Assembly (NCBI GenBank): GCA_011391635.1
Contig: JAABQD010000001.1
Coordinates: 1-64,000 of the forward strand
Origin: Sulfurimonas sp.
GTDB taxonomy: Bacteria > Campylobacterota > Campylobacteria > Campylobacterales > Sulfurimonadaceae
Direction of reading: 5' to 3'
DNA: 64,000 nt
The position numbers and the translations under genes are program-made. Below, one piece after another: positions 9,475 through 16,928 of the stretch. Under the pieces are notes generated by a model. That model was given only the letters and a program-made list of their open reading frames with translations, ran no database searches and was not told the DNA's origin. Numbering within the stretch: position 1 is the stretch's first letter; every line of letters starts with the position of its first letter.

Positions 9475-9911
9475 CTGTTTTTTCCTTCTATCTCTTTTTT
9501 ATAAAAATCTTCACTGCTCATAAGAGTCAAATCATCGCTATAAAAATTTTTATCATTAGAGATAATAAGTTCGCAATTTTGTTTTTTCGCCAATACATAT
9601 TGCAAAGTGTCTTCAAAATCAGTGTACTTTGCGTTTTCTCTCATAAGCAAACAAGTTTTTTCAATCTCTTTATTTGAAAACTCTATCACTTTACAAAATT
9701 TGTTTATCTGCTCAATACTACTGAGTGCTTTTTGTTTATCTTTTTTTGAAAGAATGTAGTAGATTGTAGTTATGAGGTCACAGCTTGTGTACATTTTTAT
9801 CTGTTTATCTGCAAGATACACAAGAAGGGACAAACTTTTTTCATAAGTTACTCTTGCGTCGTCATTTGCATCGATAAAAATATTAGCATCCAAGAAAACA
9901 CTCTTATACAT
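9471..9911 (-). CDS. PIN-domain ribonuclease toxin (VapC-like)
   Basis: 146 aa, PIN fold. The acidic catalytic residues are in place: VFLDANIFIDAND at the N-terminus, an acidic residue in FEDTLQY, and ISNDKNF near the C-terminus. VapC-type toxins cleave RNA, often tRNA, when freed from their antitoxin. It overlaps the upstream ribbon-helix-helix gene by 8 bases, the standard antitoxin-toxin layout. It runs straight into a lipoprotein gene (4-base overlap), which is unusual and may mean the pair inserted upstream of an existing transcription unit. Confidence 0.85.
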   Translation of the reverse strand: MYKSVFLDANIFIDANDDARVTYEKSLSLLVYLADKQIKMYTSCDLITTIYYILSKKDKQKALSSIEQINKFCKVIEFSNKEIEKTCLLMRENAKYTDFEDTLQYVLAKKQNCELIISNDKNFYSDDLTLMSSEDFYKKEIEGKNR

Positions 9912-10137
9912 CCCAATTTGCCTTGACTTCTTGGATAGTTAAATCACCCCAAAGTCCAGAACCGCTTCCTGCAAACTGATAAATAGCCTCAAGTTTTTCC
10001 TCTTTAGAATACTCTTCATACTCTTGTTCTATAAGGTTTTTCACAACCTCAGTCTGCGTGATACCTTTTTGTTTCGCCATCTTTTCCAAATGTTCCGCTA
10101 TCTCTTCATCGAGTAAAAAATTTTTTCTAATTGTCAT
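9904..10137 (-). CDS. Ribbon-helix-helix antitoxin (CopG/VapB-like)
   Basis: 77 aa. The N-terminal 45 residues read as a CopG-type ribbon-helix-helix (IRKNFLLDEEIAEHLEKMAK, then GITQTEVVKNLIEQ); the acidic tail should wrap and inhibit the toxin. First gene of the pair, with an SD-like AAGGAG close to its ATG. Antitoxins of this type usually repress their own promoter, so the AT-rich stretch at 10138-10200 is the likely operator, though I see no clear palindrome. Confidence 0.82.
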   Translation of the reverse strand: MTIRKNFLLDEEIAEHLEKMAKQKGITQTEVVKNLIEQEYEEYSKEEKLEAIYQFAGSGSGLWGDLTIQEVKANWDV

Positions 10138-10228
10138 GTCATACTCCTTGATTGATGAGTATTATAGCATATATATTTTTTATACATATTTTCCAAAGAG
10201 TTCAGATATCAACTCAGCGAAAAAAAGA

Positions 10229-10415
10229 AAAAAATGTAACCGCCACCATTTACACCAAAAACATCATCGCACAGTTAGAACTTGATATCAAAAAGCACAA
10301 CACCAAAGAGCTTTACCGCATAGGAGCAAGTTTAAGAGATTTAGGCAAAGCATGGTTTGCTTTTTCTAAGTTTGAAATGGAGAGTTTTGATATTTTGAGT
10401 AGATTGGAAGGGTAA
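10229..10415 (+). pseudogene. 3' fragment of an unidentified gene
   Basis: The plus-strand ORF 10152-10415 has a composition break. Its first 25 codons look like random AT-rich sequence, while from about 10229 it reads like a real soluble protein end (ATIYTKNIIAQLELDIKK, then LRDLGKAWFAFSKF). No convincing start or ribosome site precedes the good part, so I read it as the remaining C-terminus of a gene whose 5' end was lost next to the toxin-antitoxin pair. It could alternatively be a small intact gene using the track's ATG. Confidence 0.4.
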
Positions 10416-10457
10416 TTTGAGCGAATTGTGAAATTTGAAACATAAAAAGGATGTCAA

Positions 10458-10566
10458 ATGAGTATTGAACAAATCAATATAAACAATTTATCTTATTTTA
10501 TATTTGATATTAGCACTAGTAATAATGCCAATAATTATGATAAAATACATTGATTTACAACATTAA
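10458..10566 (+). pseudogene. Short frameshifted membrane peptide remnant
   Basis: ATG at 10458 has a good AAGGA site and opens a 31-codon ORF (ends 10553). From about 10490 the +1 frame reads as a transmembrane helix (ILALVIMPIIMIKYI) and stops at 10566. One frameshift would join a start and a membrane helix, so this may be a decayed single-helix peptide gene upstream of the DUF6338 gene. Evidence is only frame behaviour and the ribosome site. Confidence 0.3.
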
Positions 10567-10582
10567 AACATAAAGAAAGACA

Positions 10583-11245
10583 TTGGAACTTAGTAAAGAA
10601 ATTCTAGATATTGTAGTAGTAATATTGCCTGGTCTATTTGCATTTGTAATTGCTGAAGCTTTAGCCCCTAATAAAGTTGAATTTAATAGATCTATTGTTT
10701 ACACAATTGCATTAAGTGCATTGTCTTTTTTAAGTGCTACTATTTTTTGGAAATTATATTATAAACTGTCATATCTATTAAAGTTCGGATACCCAATATC
10801 TAACATAGTATTTACTAATAATATATTTTCATTTCACTCTAATTTTTATTTCGCTTTACTTGTTTTTATGATTTCAATATTGCTAGGTTTTACCTTTGCT
10901 TGGGCTATTAATAATCATTTAATATATAAATTAATGAATAAACTTGGTGCATCTAATATGGCAAGTAAGCTGGAAGTATGGGATGATTTTTTTGCAACAC
11001 AAAGAGAAAATTCATTTGTTGTAGTAAGGGACATAAGCAATGACTTAATGTACTATGGGAATGTAAACTATTATTCTATTGGGACAGCAACTAAAATGAC
11101 TGCACTTCATTTAACAGACGTAGATGTATATACAAATAAAACAGCACAAAAACTCTATAATGTTAATGAATTATATTTACCATTTCATTCGGAAAGTATG
11201 ACGGTGGAATTTCCAAAAATTTTAAACTCACAACAAAGGAAATAA
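10583..11245 (+). CDS. DUF6338-like membrane protein
   Basis: 220 aa starting at TTG; an in-frame stop lies 12 bases upstream, so no longer form is possible. Three hydrophobic segments (about 10-28, 40-60, 90-112) are followed by a soluble tail of about 100 residues with VWDDFF, VVVRDISNDLMYYGNV and ELYLPFH patterns. I associate this layout (helices, W-x-x-F, then a small beta domain with G-x-V) with DUF6338; its function is unknown. The gene is AT-rich, lies in an accessory patch and is followed 1 base later by a tiny gene, suggesting a two-gene unit. Confidence 0.6.
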   Translation: MELSKEILDIVVVILPGLFAFVIAEALAPNKVEFNRSIVYTIALSALSFLSATIFWKLYYKLSYLLKFGYPISNIVFTNNIFSFHSNFYFALLVFMISILLGFTFAWAINNHLIYKLMNKLGASNMASKLEVWDDFFATQRENSFVVVRDISNDLMYYGNVNYYSIGTATKMTALHLTDVDVYTNKTAQKLYNVNELYLPFHSESMTVEFPKILNSQQRK

Positions 11246-11246
11246 A

Positions 11247-11402
11247 ATGAGTGATAAAAACAAAATAATTTCGAGTAATGAAAGTATGAGTAATGCATCG
11301 GCTAGTCAAAGGTCAAATACTCCAAATACAACAAAACCAATGCAAGCGAAACCAGCTTTTACTCCACCAGCACAAAGTGTAAAAAAAAGTTCAGAAAAAT
11401 AA
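11247..11402 (+). CDS. Small Ser/Asn/Pro-rich protein (51 aa)
   Basis: Too short for the ORF track. ATG at 11247 is 1 base after the DUF6338 stop, with AAAGGA 5 bases upstream. The 51 residues (begin MSDKNKIISSNES, end PAQSVKKSSEK) are polar and low-complexity, rich in Ser, Asn, Thr, Pro and Lys, so probably disordered. The close coupling suggests that it works with the membrane protein. No family is recognised. Confidence 0.6.
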   Translation: MSDKNKIISSNESMSNASASQRSNTPNTTKPMQAKPAFTPPAQSVKKSSEK

Positions 11403-11664
11403 ATATATGACTTTCTTTCTCGTTCCATTCTCTTTTGAGGTGGGATGCATACCAGAATATAATATACACCCATATGAATGAATATCCACCTCTCTAAAAA
11501 CAATCTAAATTTCAAGTTAGATTGCTGAAAGTCAACTTGTTACTTTCAGACAAATCCACATGCCAACATTTCCACAATATTTTTATTTCAATTTGCCAAG
11601 TTTTCAGCCTCGGCATGTGGAACTATGTATAATCCAAACTATGAAAACATAAAATGTGCGACAC
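11403..11664. other. Intergenic region with two copies of the repeat word
   Basis: It holds no convincing gene (the minus ORF at 11306-11515 is a shadow). It has a CCACATGCC copy at 11556-11564 and an opposite-facing copy at 11612-11620, about 47 bases apart. The second belongs to a truncated duplicate of the polymerase start region. Confidence 0.7.
11588..11650 (+). repeat. Copy 1 of the Y-family polymerase promoter/start region
   Basis: CAATTTGCCAAGTTTT, GGCATGTGGAA, TATAATCCAAAC and ATGAAAA occur in the same order and spacing as before the polymerase gene at 13655-13725. Here the start codon is followed by only two codons and a stop (ATG AAA ACA TAA). About 60 bp are clearly related. Confidence 0.75.
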
Positions 11665-11982
11665 CTATTGTTTTTTTGCTCTTTTTTGTGCTTTTGCCTT
11701 TGTAATCTCAGGGTCTTGATATTTACAGTTAAAAGTTCCAAATTCATCAGCACTTAGTAAATAGCCAGTAGCTCCATACAAGGTTATGAATGTGTAATTA
11801 TTTCCTTTTTTTCCAAACACTGCACATGTACCACTTTTTCTAAACTTATAAACTCCATCAATTGCAGTATCCATCGGGTGTTGTTCAAGTATATGATGCC
11901 CTAATTGCTCCAGCAATTCTTCAGGGATATTTCCCTTCTCTCTACGCTTTTTTACATGTTGTGTTAAGATTATTTTATTCAT
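11665..11982 (-). CDS. Small protein, possibly DUF4258/toxin-like
   Basis: 105 aa. The beginning (ILTQHVKKRREKGNIPEEL) resembles the start of DUF4258-type or related small toxin-like proteins (pattern lTxHaxxRxxxRgI), followed by a beta region (GTCAVFGKKGNNYTFITLYG) and a lysine-rich tail. No antitoxin gene is adjacent. It is a single-gene cassette between copies 1 and 2 of the polymerase start-region repeat, antisense to the polymerase. Function not recognised; the family link is weak. Confidence 0.5.
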   Translation of the reverse strand: MNKIILTQHVKKRREKGNIPEELLEQLGHHILEQHPMDTAIDGVYKFRKSGTCAVFGKKGNNYTFITLYGATGYLLSADEFGTFNCKYQDPEITKAKAQKRAKKQ

Positions 11983-11999
11983 CCTAATGTTTTATACCC

Positions 12000-12094
12000 G
12001 TTATTTTCATTGCAATTTACCAACTTCTTACCCTCGGCATGTGGAAAAATGTATAATCCAAACCATGAAAATAGATATAGATATCCCTTTATAC
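12000..12094 (+). repeat. Copy 2 of the polymerase promoter/start region
   Basis: GCAATTTACCAACTT, CTCGGCATGTGGAAAA, GTATAATCCAAACC and ATGAAAATAGATATAGATAT match the polymerase upstream region and its first seven codons (here MKIDIDI, polymerase MKIHIDID). The frame continues as an unrelated 40-codon ORF to 12184 that overlaps the ATPase gene end and is probably not a gene. Confidence 0.78.
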
Positions 12095-12125
12095 AATTAC
12101 CAAAATCTACCGAACCAAACACCCA

Positions 12126-12139
12126 TATTTTGTCTAAAC
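12126..12139. repeat. Left copy of a 14-bp direct repeat flanking the ATPase gene
   Basis: TATTTTGTCTAAAC here is identical to 13539-13552. The two copies bracket the ATPase gene, defining a unit of about 1.4 kb. Confidence 0.6.
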
Positions 12140-12146
12140 TTTTTTT

Positions 12147-13427
12147 CTAGTTGCCTAACAAGTATTTATAAAGTGGCACGATAAATATCTTTTTATCTTC
12201 TATTTCCATGGTTGTATCTTCATCTTCTGTCACAAGATAGGCACTTTTTAGTTTGAAGTATTCCATCGCTTCGAGGAGTCCGTCTATCTCTCTTTTTCTT
12301 GTTTTTTCATCCTCTATTTTGTAACTTACATTGACTAGTATCTCGCTATCATCTAGCTTGGCGTAGAAGTCCACTTCTTGGTTTTGTTTGAAATAGTAGA
12401 TATTTTTTGTCTTGGCTCTTAAGTGTAAAAACACAAGGTTTTCATAGAGTTTGCTTATATCTTTGTCTATGGCATAGTCATATATTTTTTTGAAGCCATT
12501 GTCTATGGCATAGACTTTTTTTGGATTTCGTTGCTCCTCTTTGATAGAGTTTCTATAAATCGGTACCGTAAAAAGTGCATAGGCATCTTCAAGATGTGAG
12601 ATGTATTGAAATAGTGTATCTTTGCTAAGTTTATAACCTTGCGATTTAAAATCATTGTAGAGTTTATTGAAGCTTATGAGTGTAGCGATGTTTGTGAAGC
12701 AGTATTTATTGAGGATTTTTAGAAGGCTTCTATTTGATATGTTGTATCTATCGACTATATCTTTATAAACTATAAGCTCAAGATAATCACTGAGTATCTT
12801 TCGGGCTATAGTTTTATCTTCGCCAATTGTCTCTGCAAATCCACCATCTTTGAGATAGTTTGAGAGGGAATTTTTGATAAAACTAAGGGATTTGGAAGAG
12901 TGAAGATTGACCTCAATATTTTGAAATCTCAAATACTCTTTAAATGAAAAAGGAAATACCTCATAGCTTATGGTTCTGCCTCGCAGACTTGTAGCAATCT
13001 CGGTTGAGAGCAGTTTGGCACTAGAGCCTGTGATAAATATCTGAAGATTCAAAGTATCATAAATTCTTCTAACATACACTTCCCACTGTGGCACAGCTTG
13101 TATCTCATCCAAAAACAGATAGACTTTTTCATCTCTTTTGGTAGGATAAAGCTCATAGTAACTTTCCAAAATCATGTCAAGATGAGAGAGTTCCAAAGGA
13201 TAGAGCCTGTCGTCTTCAAAGTTTATATAAATGATATTTTCTTTTAGAACTTTTTGTCTAAGAGTATTTATCATATCAAATAAAATAGAACTCTTTCCAC
13301 TTCGTCGCACCCCTATAAGTGAGACTATTTTTTTGCTATCAAGTGGTATGTTGTGTTCTCTTGGAAATATATCTTTTACTTGAGATTCTATAAAATCCGT
13401 AATGAGTTTTTTAAATATATCTTTCAT
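12147..13427 (-). CDS. AAA_14 / DUF4143 ATPase
   Basis: 426 aa. The N-terminal AAA domain has Walker A GVRRSGKSS (about 39-47), Walker B VYLFLDEIQ and FITGSSAKLL sensor, then the family segment RGRTISYEVFPFSFKEYL. The C-terminal DUF4143 part has a PD-(D/E)xK-like start (QEVDFYAK), but the expected acidic pair of the IEVK strand reads LVNVSYK, so nuclease activity is doubtful. These proteins are common, strain-variable genes of unclear role. The gene is bracketed by 14-bp direct repeats and by polymerase-start copies, and lies antisense to the polymerase gene, all signs of a recent insertion. Confidence 0.85.
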   Translation of the reverse strand: MKDIFKKLITDFIESQVKDIFPREHNIPLDSKKIVSLIGVRRSGKSSILFDMINTLRQKVLKENIIYINFEDDRLYPLELSHLDMILESYYELYPTKRDEKVYLFLDEIQAVPQWEVYVRRIYDTLNLQIFITGSSAKLLSTEIATSLRGRTISYEVFPFSFKEYLRFQNIEVNLHSSKSLSFIKNSLSNYLKDGGFAETIGEDKTIARKILSDYLELIVYKDIVDRYNISNRSLLKILNKYCFTNIATLISFNKLYNDFKSQGYKLSKDTLFQYISHLEDAYALFTVPIYRNSIKEEQRNPKKVYAIDNGFKKIYDYAIDKDISKLYENLVFLHLRAKTKNIYYFKQNQEVDFYAKLDDSEILVNVSYKIEDEKTRKREIDGLLEAMEYFKLKSAYLVTEDEDTTMEIEDKKIFIVPLYKYLLGN

Positions 13428-13538
13428 TTTTATCCTTTTGCATAGGGATGATTATAGTATTTTTCGTATCTATAGTCAAGGCTATAAACTTTCATTACTC
13501 TATTTTTAAAGCATTGTAATAATTAAACTTTATAGCCG

Positions 13539-13552
13539 TATTTTGTCTAAAC
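13539..13552. repeat. Right copy of the 14-bp direct repeat flanking the ATPase gene
   Basis: TATTTTGTCTAAAC, identical to 12126-12139; see the left copy. It may be a target-site duplication or the remnant of a duplicated segment. Confidence 0.6.
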
Positions 13553-13654
13553 ATTATTTATCTATTATTTGCATCATTTTTAAGTTCACAATGATGATTT
13601 ATCTAACAAAAATGAGTGCTAGACACTATGATGTAAAATAATAAATTGAAAAAT

Positions 13655-13735
13655 ACTTTTCAATTTGCCAAGTTTTTACTCTTGGCATGTGGAAATGAAT
13701 ATAATCCAAACCATGAAAATACATATAGATATAGA
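13655..13735 (+). promoter_or_regulatory. Polymerase promoter and start region (copy 3 of the repeat)
   Basis: It contains the CCACATGCC word (13684-13692, as GGCATGTGG) and TATAAT at 13700-13705. The start codon at 13713 is only 7 bases after the -10 box, so the transcript would begin at or next to the ATG (leaderless or nearly so). The same block is found at 11588 and 12000. Confidence 0.65.
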
Positions 13736-14987
13736 CTGTTTTTTTGTCTCTTGTGCAAGAATTGTTGACCCTTCTCTCGAATACAAACCCGTTGCTATTG
13801 GTGGCAGAAGTGATACACAGATTTTCAACAAAGAGGCTAAAAATCAGAGCATCAATTTAGAAAATTCTGGCTCTTTTGTGCCGACTTTTTTCAAAACTTA
13901 TGAAGAGAGTGATGATGATAGAGATGCTTTTAAAGATAGCGATGGACGCATTCGAGGGATTCTCACTACTTCAAGTTATGAAGCAAGAAAGTATGGTGTA
14001 AAAACTGCGATGAGCATCAAAGAAGCCCTGAGTTTGTGTCCGCAACTCATCATCAAAGCACCCAATATGTCACTCTACCAAAAACTCTCACATGAACTTC
14101 ATGCATTTTTACAAACGAAAATTCCGCTCATTGAACAGGCAAGTATTGATGAATTTTATGGGGATTTGAGCGGATGGATTGAGGAGGATGACATTCCTCA
14201 CTTTATCGATACTCTCCGCCATGAAATAAAAAAAGAGCTAAAACTCCCCGTCTCCATAGGTGCAGCAAACACACGCTACATTGCAAAACTGGCAACAACT
14301 TACGCCAAACCTTTTGGATGCAAAACCATCTATCCACATGCCGAGAATAGTTTTGTAAACCCTATAAAAGTAGATGCTTTTGCAGGAATCGGGCGAAGTA
14401 TGAGTGAGAAACTCAAATCTGCTCAAATCCATACTTTAGGCGATTTAAAAGCACGAAGAGGCACAGTTGAATCATGGGGAGCGTATGCAAAAGAGCTGTA
14501 TAAAAGAGTGAGCGGTCTGAGCGATGCCCCCATCCAAACCTCACACCAAAGAAAATCCATAGGAATATCTCGTACTTTTGACCCTCTGTATGAGAGAGCC
14601 GAACTGCGTCGAAGAGTGCATATATTGGCACGCCATCTCAGTTTTGCGATTTTAAAACTTGAAGTTATTCCAACAGTTTTTCATCTGAGCATAGACTATG
14701 AAATGAACCAAAAATCGCATAAAAATATCTCTCTTTGCGAAATATTTACAGAAAAAAAGTTTGACTCTTTGTGTCTGGCTCTTTTTAATGAAGCGGACAA
14801 TCAACGACGACTTTGTGTCATTCGGCTGGGCATAAACTGCTCAAGCTTCACAAGAGACTCCAAAAAAGAGCTTTCACTCATAGGATTTGCTGAGGAGCAA
14901 AAGATGAAAAAGCTGACAGACTCCTCTCAAAAACTAAAAGAGAAATATGGCATCGACACATTGAAATGGGGAAGTGAATTATGCTAG
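13713..14987 (+). CDS. Y-family translesion DNA polymerase (DinB/UmuC-like)
   Basis: 424 aa from ATG at 13713; the track's earlier ATG at 13665 is rejected because it places the promoter box inside the gene. Catalytic residues are visible: MKIHIDIDCFF (first Asp), SSYEARKYGVKTAMS, and ASIDEFYGDL with the SxDE pair. HhH-like and little-finger regions follow. About 50 extra residues lie between VAIGGR and RGILTTSSYEAR, longer than in DinB. The enzyme copies damaged DNA with low fidelity. A CCACATGCC copy in the gene (14334) encodes YPHAE. The next gene follows 9 bases later. Confidence 0.9.
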   Translation: MKIHIDIDCFFVSCARIVDPSLEYKPVAIGGRSDTQIFNKEAKNQSINLENSGSFVPTFFKTYEESDDDRDAFKDSDGRIRGILTTSSYEARKYGVKTAMSIKEALSLCPQLIIKAPNMSLYQKLSHELHAFLQTKIPLIEQASIDEFYGDLSGWIEEDDIPHFIDTLRHEIKKELKLPVSIGAANTRYIAKLATTYAKPFGCKTIYPHAENSFVNPIKVDAFAGIGRSMSEKLKSAQIHTLGDLKARRGTVESWGAYAKELYKRVSGLSDAPIQTSHQRKSIGISRTFDPLYERAELRRRVHILARHLSFAILKLEVIPTVFHLSIDYEMNQKSHKNISLCEIFTEKKFDSLCLALFNEADNQRRLCVIRLGINCSSFTRDSKKELSLIGFAEEQKMKKLTDSSQKLKEKYGIDTLKWGSELC

Positions 14988-14996
14988 AATCTCCAC

Positions 14997-15953
14997 ATGA
15001 CAAATAGCACACTCATCCATCAATTTCGCTCTTTTTATTTTAAAAATTATCCTGATGATATGGAGCTTCAGATAGAGTATTTTTCTGTCTTTGGCGGACT
15101 TGGTTGGCATGTGGATACGAGTAAGCCGATGAGAGAACTTATACAAGAACTCATTTTAAATCAATTTACACTCCTAAATGAAAAAATTGAGATGCTCACA
15201 ATGGGAAATAAAAACAATAAAAGATTGCTTAGAGCTTTAGCCATAGGAGATAGAAAAATATTTTCAGCTTTTAACAGAGCCAATCTCAACAATGCAAATG
15301 GTGGAACTGCCCTCAATTTTTTGCAAGAAAAGGGTCTCATTCAAATTGAATACTCAAGAGAAGAACCAGCCAGAAGTCTCAATCCTCGTGGTAAACTAAA
15401 AAGAGAAGTTGCACGGCACAGAATCTCACACAAAGTTCTTTTTGTGCATCCATTTATACGATTTTGGTTCTATTTTATAACACCCTTTGCCAAAGAGATA
15501 GAAGAAAAAAGTTTTGAAAATGCTCTTAAAAATTTTGAACTTAAACAAAACGGTTATACGAGTTTGGTTTTTGAGGAACTCTCAGAAGTTTTACTCAATT
15601 ATCATCTACGAGATTCACAGATTATCAGCTCTGGAAGTTACTGGGATGCCAAAATCGAGATAGATATCCTTACTATCACAAGTGATGAAAAAACTTATGT
15701 TGCGGAGTGTAAATGGACAAACCATATTGTCAACAAAAAAGAGCTTCATAAGTTACGCCAAAAATGTGAAACACTCGAGATAGAACCTACTCAAATCATT
15801 CTCTTCGCAAAACGGGGATTTTCGAAGGAGCTGGAGAGTATGCAAGGCAAAAACTTAGCACTCTACAGTGCAAAAGAGTTTGATGCACTTGTCAAACAAA
15901 GCTCCAAAGAGAGCTTACGAGACTACACGCAGAGCTGTATAGGCTTCTTGTAG
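14997..15953 (+). CDS. DUF234-type protein without an ATPase domain
   Basis: 318 aa. The C-terminal half has EIDILTITSDEKTYVAECKW, a PD-(D/E)xK nuclease-like strand pair typical of DUF234 in archaeal-type ATPases, but the usual N-terminal P-loop is absent. The N-terminal half is a winged-helix-like region (MRELIQELI, FNRANLNNANGGTALNFLQ). The role is unknown; stand-alone forms occur in Campylobacterota. It starts 9 bases after the polymerase gene, so they are probably co-transcribed, and its last 39 bases overlap the convergent J-domain gene. A CCACATGCC copy (15106) encodes GWHVD. Confidence 0.75.
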   Translation: MTNSTLIHQFRSFYFKNYPDDMELQIEYFSVFGGLGWHVDTSKPMRELIQELILNQFTLLNEKIEMLTMGNKNNKRLLRALAIGDRKIFSAFNRANLNNANGGTALNFLQEKGLIQIEYSREEPARSLNPRGKLKREVARHRISHKVLFVHPFIRFWFYFITPFAKEIEEKSFENALKNFELKQNGYTSLVFEELSEVLLNYHLRDSQIISSGSYWDAKIEIDILTITSDEKTYVAECKWTNHIVNKKELHKLRQKCETLEIEPTQIILFAKRGFSKELESMQGKNLALYSAKEFDALVKQSSKESLRDYTQSCIGFL

Positions 15954-16718
15954 AAGTTGAAACTTTTGCGTATAGTGCTGTACCATATGCGGTTTTTCAT
16001 TAAATATTTTATCTGGATGATACACTTTTGTTAATTTTTTATAGCTCTTCTTGAGTGCATCTTGACTCGCACCCACTGGACACTCTAGCACTGTATAAAA
16101 CTGCACCATCGCATCCTCTTCTTCATCCTTACACAAATCTCCAAAACTAAAACTTGCAAAATCTGAATAGAGCTTACTCATAAAGTGATTATCGTACGTA
16201 TATTGAATCTGATAGTGCAAAATATGTCGCTTGTTCAAAGCTCTCTCGAGCCTTGCTTTTGCTTTGTAATCAGAAACATCAATAACCAAAGATTGATCCG
16301 TGCCTCGCTCCACATAGACTTCAAGTTGAGAGCGGAGGTAATTAAGCACCCACATATTTGGCGAATCAAGTGAAATTAGCACCGTATCTTTATCATATGC
16401 ATAAAGATGCACCTTCACACTCTCAGGTTCTTCAAGTTTATCCAACTCTATTTTGATAGGTTGTGTGCCATATCTGAGCATAGAACGAAGAAAAAACTCA
16501 TGAGAAAAATCATGTGTCTTGGCATGAAAAGCACTCAGGGCATGTAAAAACTCTTCTCGAATCTCTTTAAGTGTTTCGTTTCTAAAAACGAGCACTGCTT
16601 TGGGTAAAAATAGCATACCACGAGAGTGATGATTTAAAAAATCTGTCATCCATTTCGCATTTAAAGTATCGAATCCCGTCGTGATAAGAATAAGATTATT
16701 GCGTAAAACAATGTTCAT
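15915..16718 (-). CDS. J-domain protein (C-terminal DnaJ domain)
   Basis: 267 aa. The first 190 residues have no fold that I recognise; the last 65 are a J domain with the HPD motif in TKVYHPDKIF and flanking helices (ASQDALKKSYKKL, QLLQEAYTAL). J domains stimulate Hsp70 ATPase, so this protein probably recruits DnaK to a specific client. A C-terminal J domain with a lineage-specific N-terminus is a known Campylobacterota arrangement. The 3' end overlaps the convergent DUF234 gene by 39 bases. Confidence 0.85.
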   Translation of the reverse strand: MNIVLRNNLILITTGFDTLNAKWMTDFLNHHSRGMLFLPKAVLVFRNETLKEIREEFLHALSAFHAKTHDFSHEFFLRSMLRYGTQPIKIELDKLEEPESVKVHLYAYDKDTVLISLDSPNMWVLNYLRSQLEVYVERGTDQSLVIDVSDYKAKARLERALNKRHILHYQIQYTYDNHFMSKLYSDFASFSFGDLCKDEEEDAMVQFYTVLECPVGASQDALKKSYKKLTKVYHPDKIFNEKPHMVQHYTQKFQLLQEAYTALRVVS

Positions 16719-16781
16719 ATCTCCTACCTTTTTTTGGATATTTTTAATTATTAAGCAATAAAAGTTCCATATTTGCTATTT

Positions 16782-16814
16782 CCACATGCCAAAATTTTAA
16801 CTCTTGGCATGTGG
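16782..16814. repeat. Inverted pair of the CCACATGCC word
   Basis: CCACATGCC at 16782-16790 and GGCATGTGG at 16806-16814 face each other across 15 bases; the extended arms (TTTCCACATGCCAA and TTGGCATGTGGAAA) can form a stem of 14 bp. It lies between the divergent J-domain gene and purF, so it is in neither gene's 3' end; a terminator role is therefore not obvious. Inverted pairs of this kind are typical of uptake-sequence words. Confidence 0.8.
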
Positions 16815-16879
16815 AAAGTTTCTTCCTTTACTTTTCCTATACAAATAAATATCATAAGTTTTATATAGGTTTGAGTGAG

Positions 16880-16885
16880 TATAAT
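16880..16885 (+). promoter_or_regulatory. -10 box of purF
   Basis: TATAAT preceded by T-rich sequence. It lies inside the longest purF ORF of the track and so argues for a later start. Confidence 0.65.
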
Positions 16886-16928
16886 TGCGAATTATTTTAC
16901 TTATCTATCTCTTCTAAGGATATACAAC

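Noticed and set aside
11306-11515. 69-codon minus ORF
   Set aside because: It is antisense to the better supported small gene at 11247-11402 and has no domain.
11987-12184. 65-codon plus ORF beginning near polymerase copy 2
   Set aside because: Only seven codons resemble the polymerase; the rest is unrelated and overlaps the ATPase gene.
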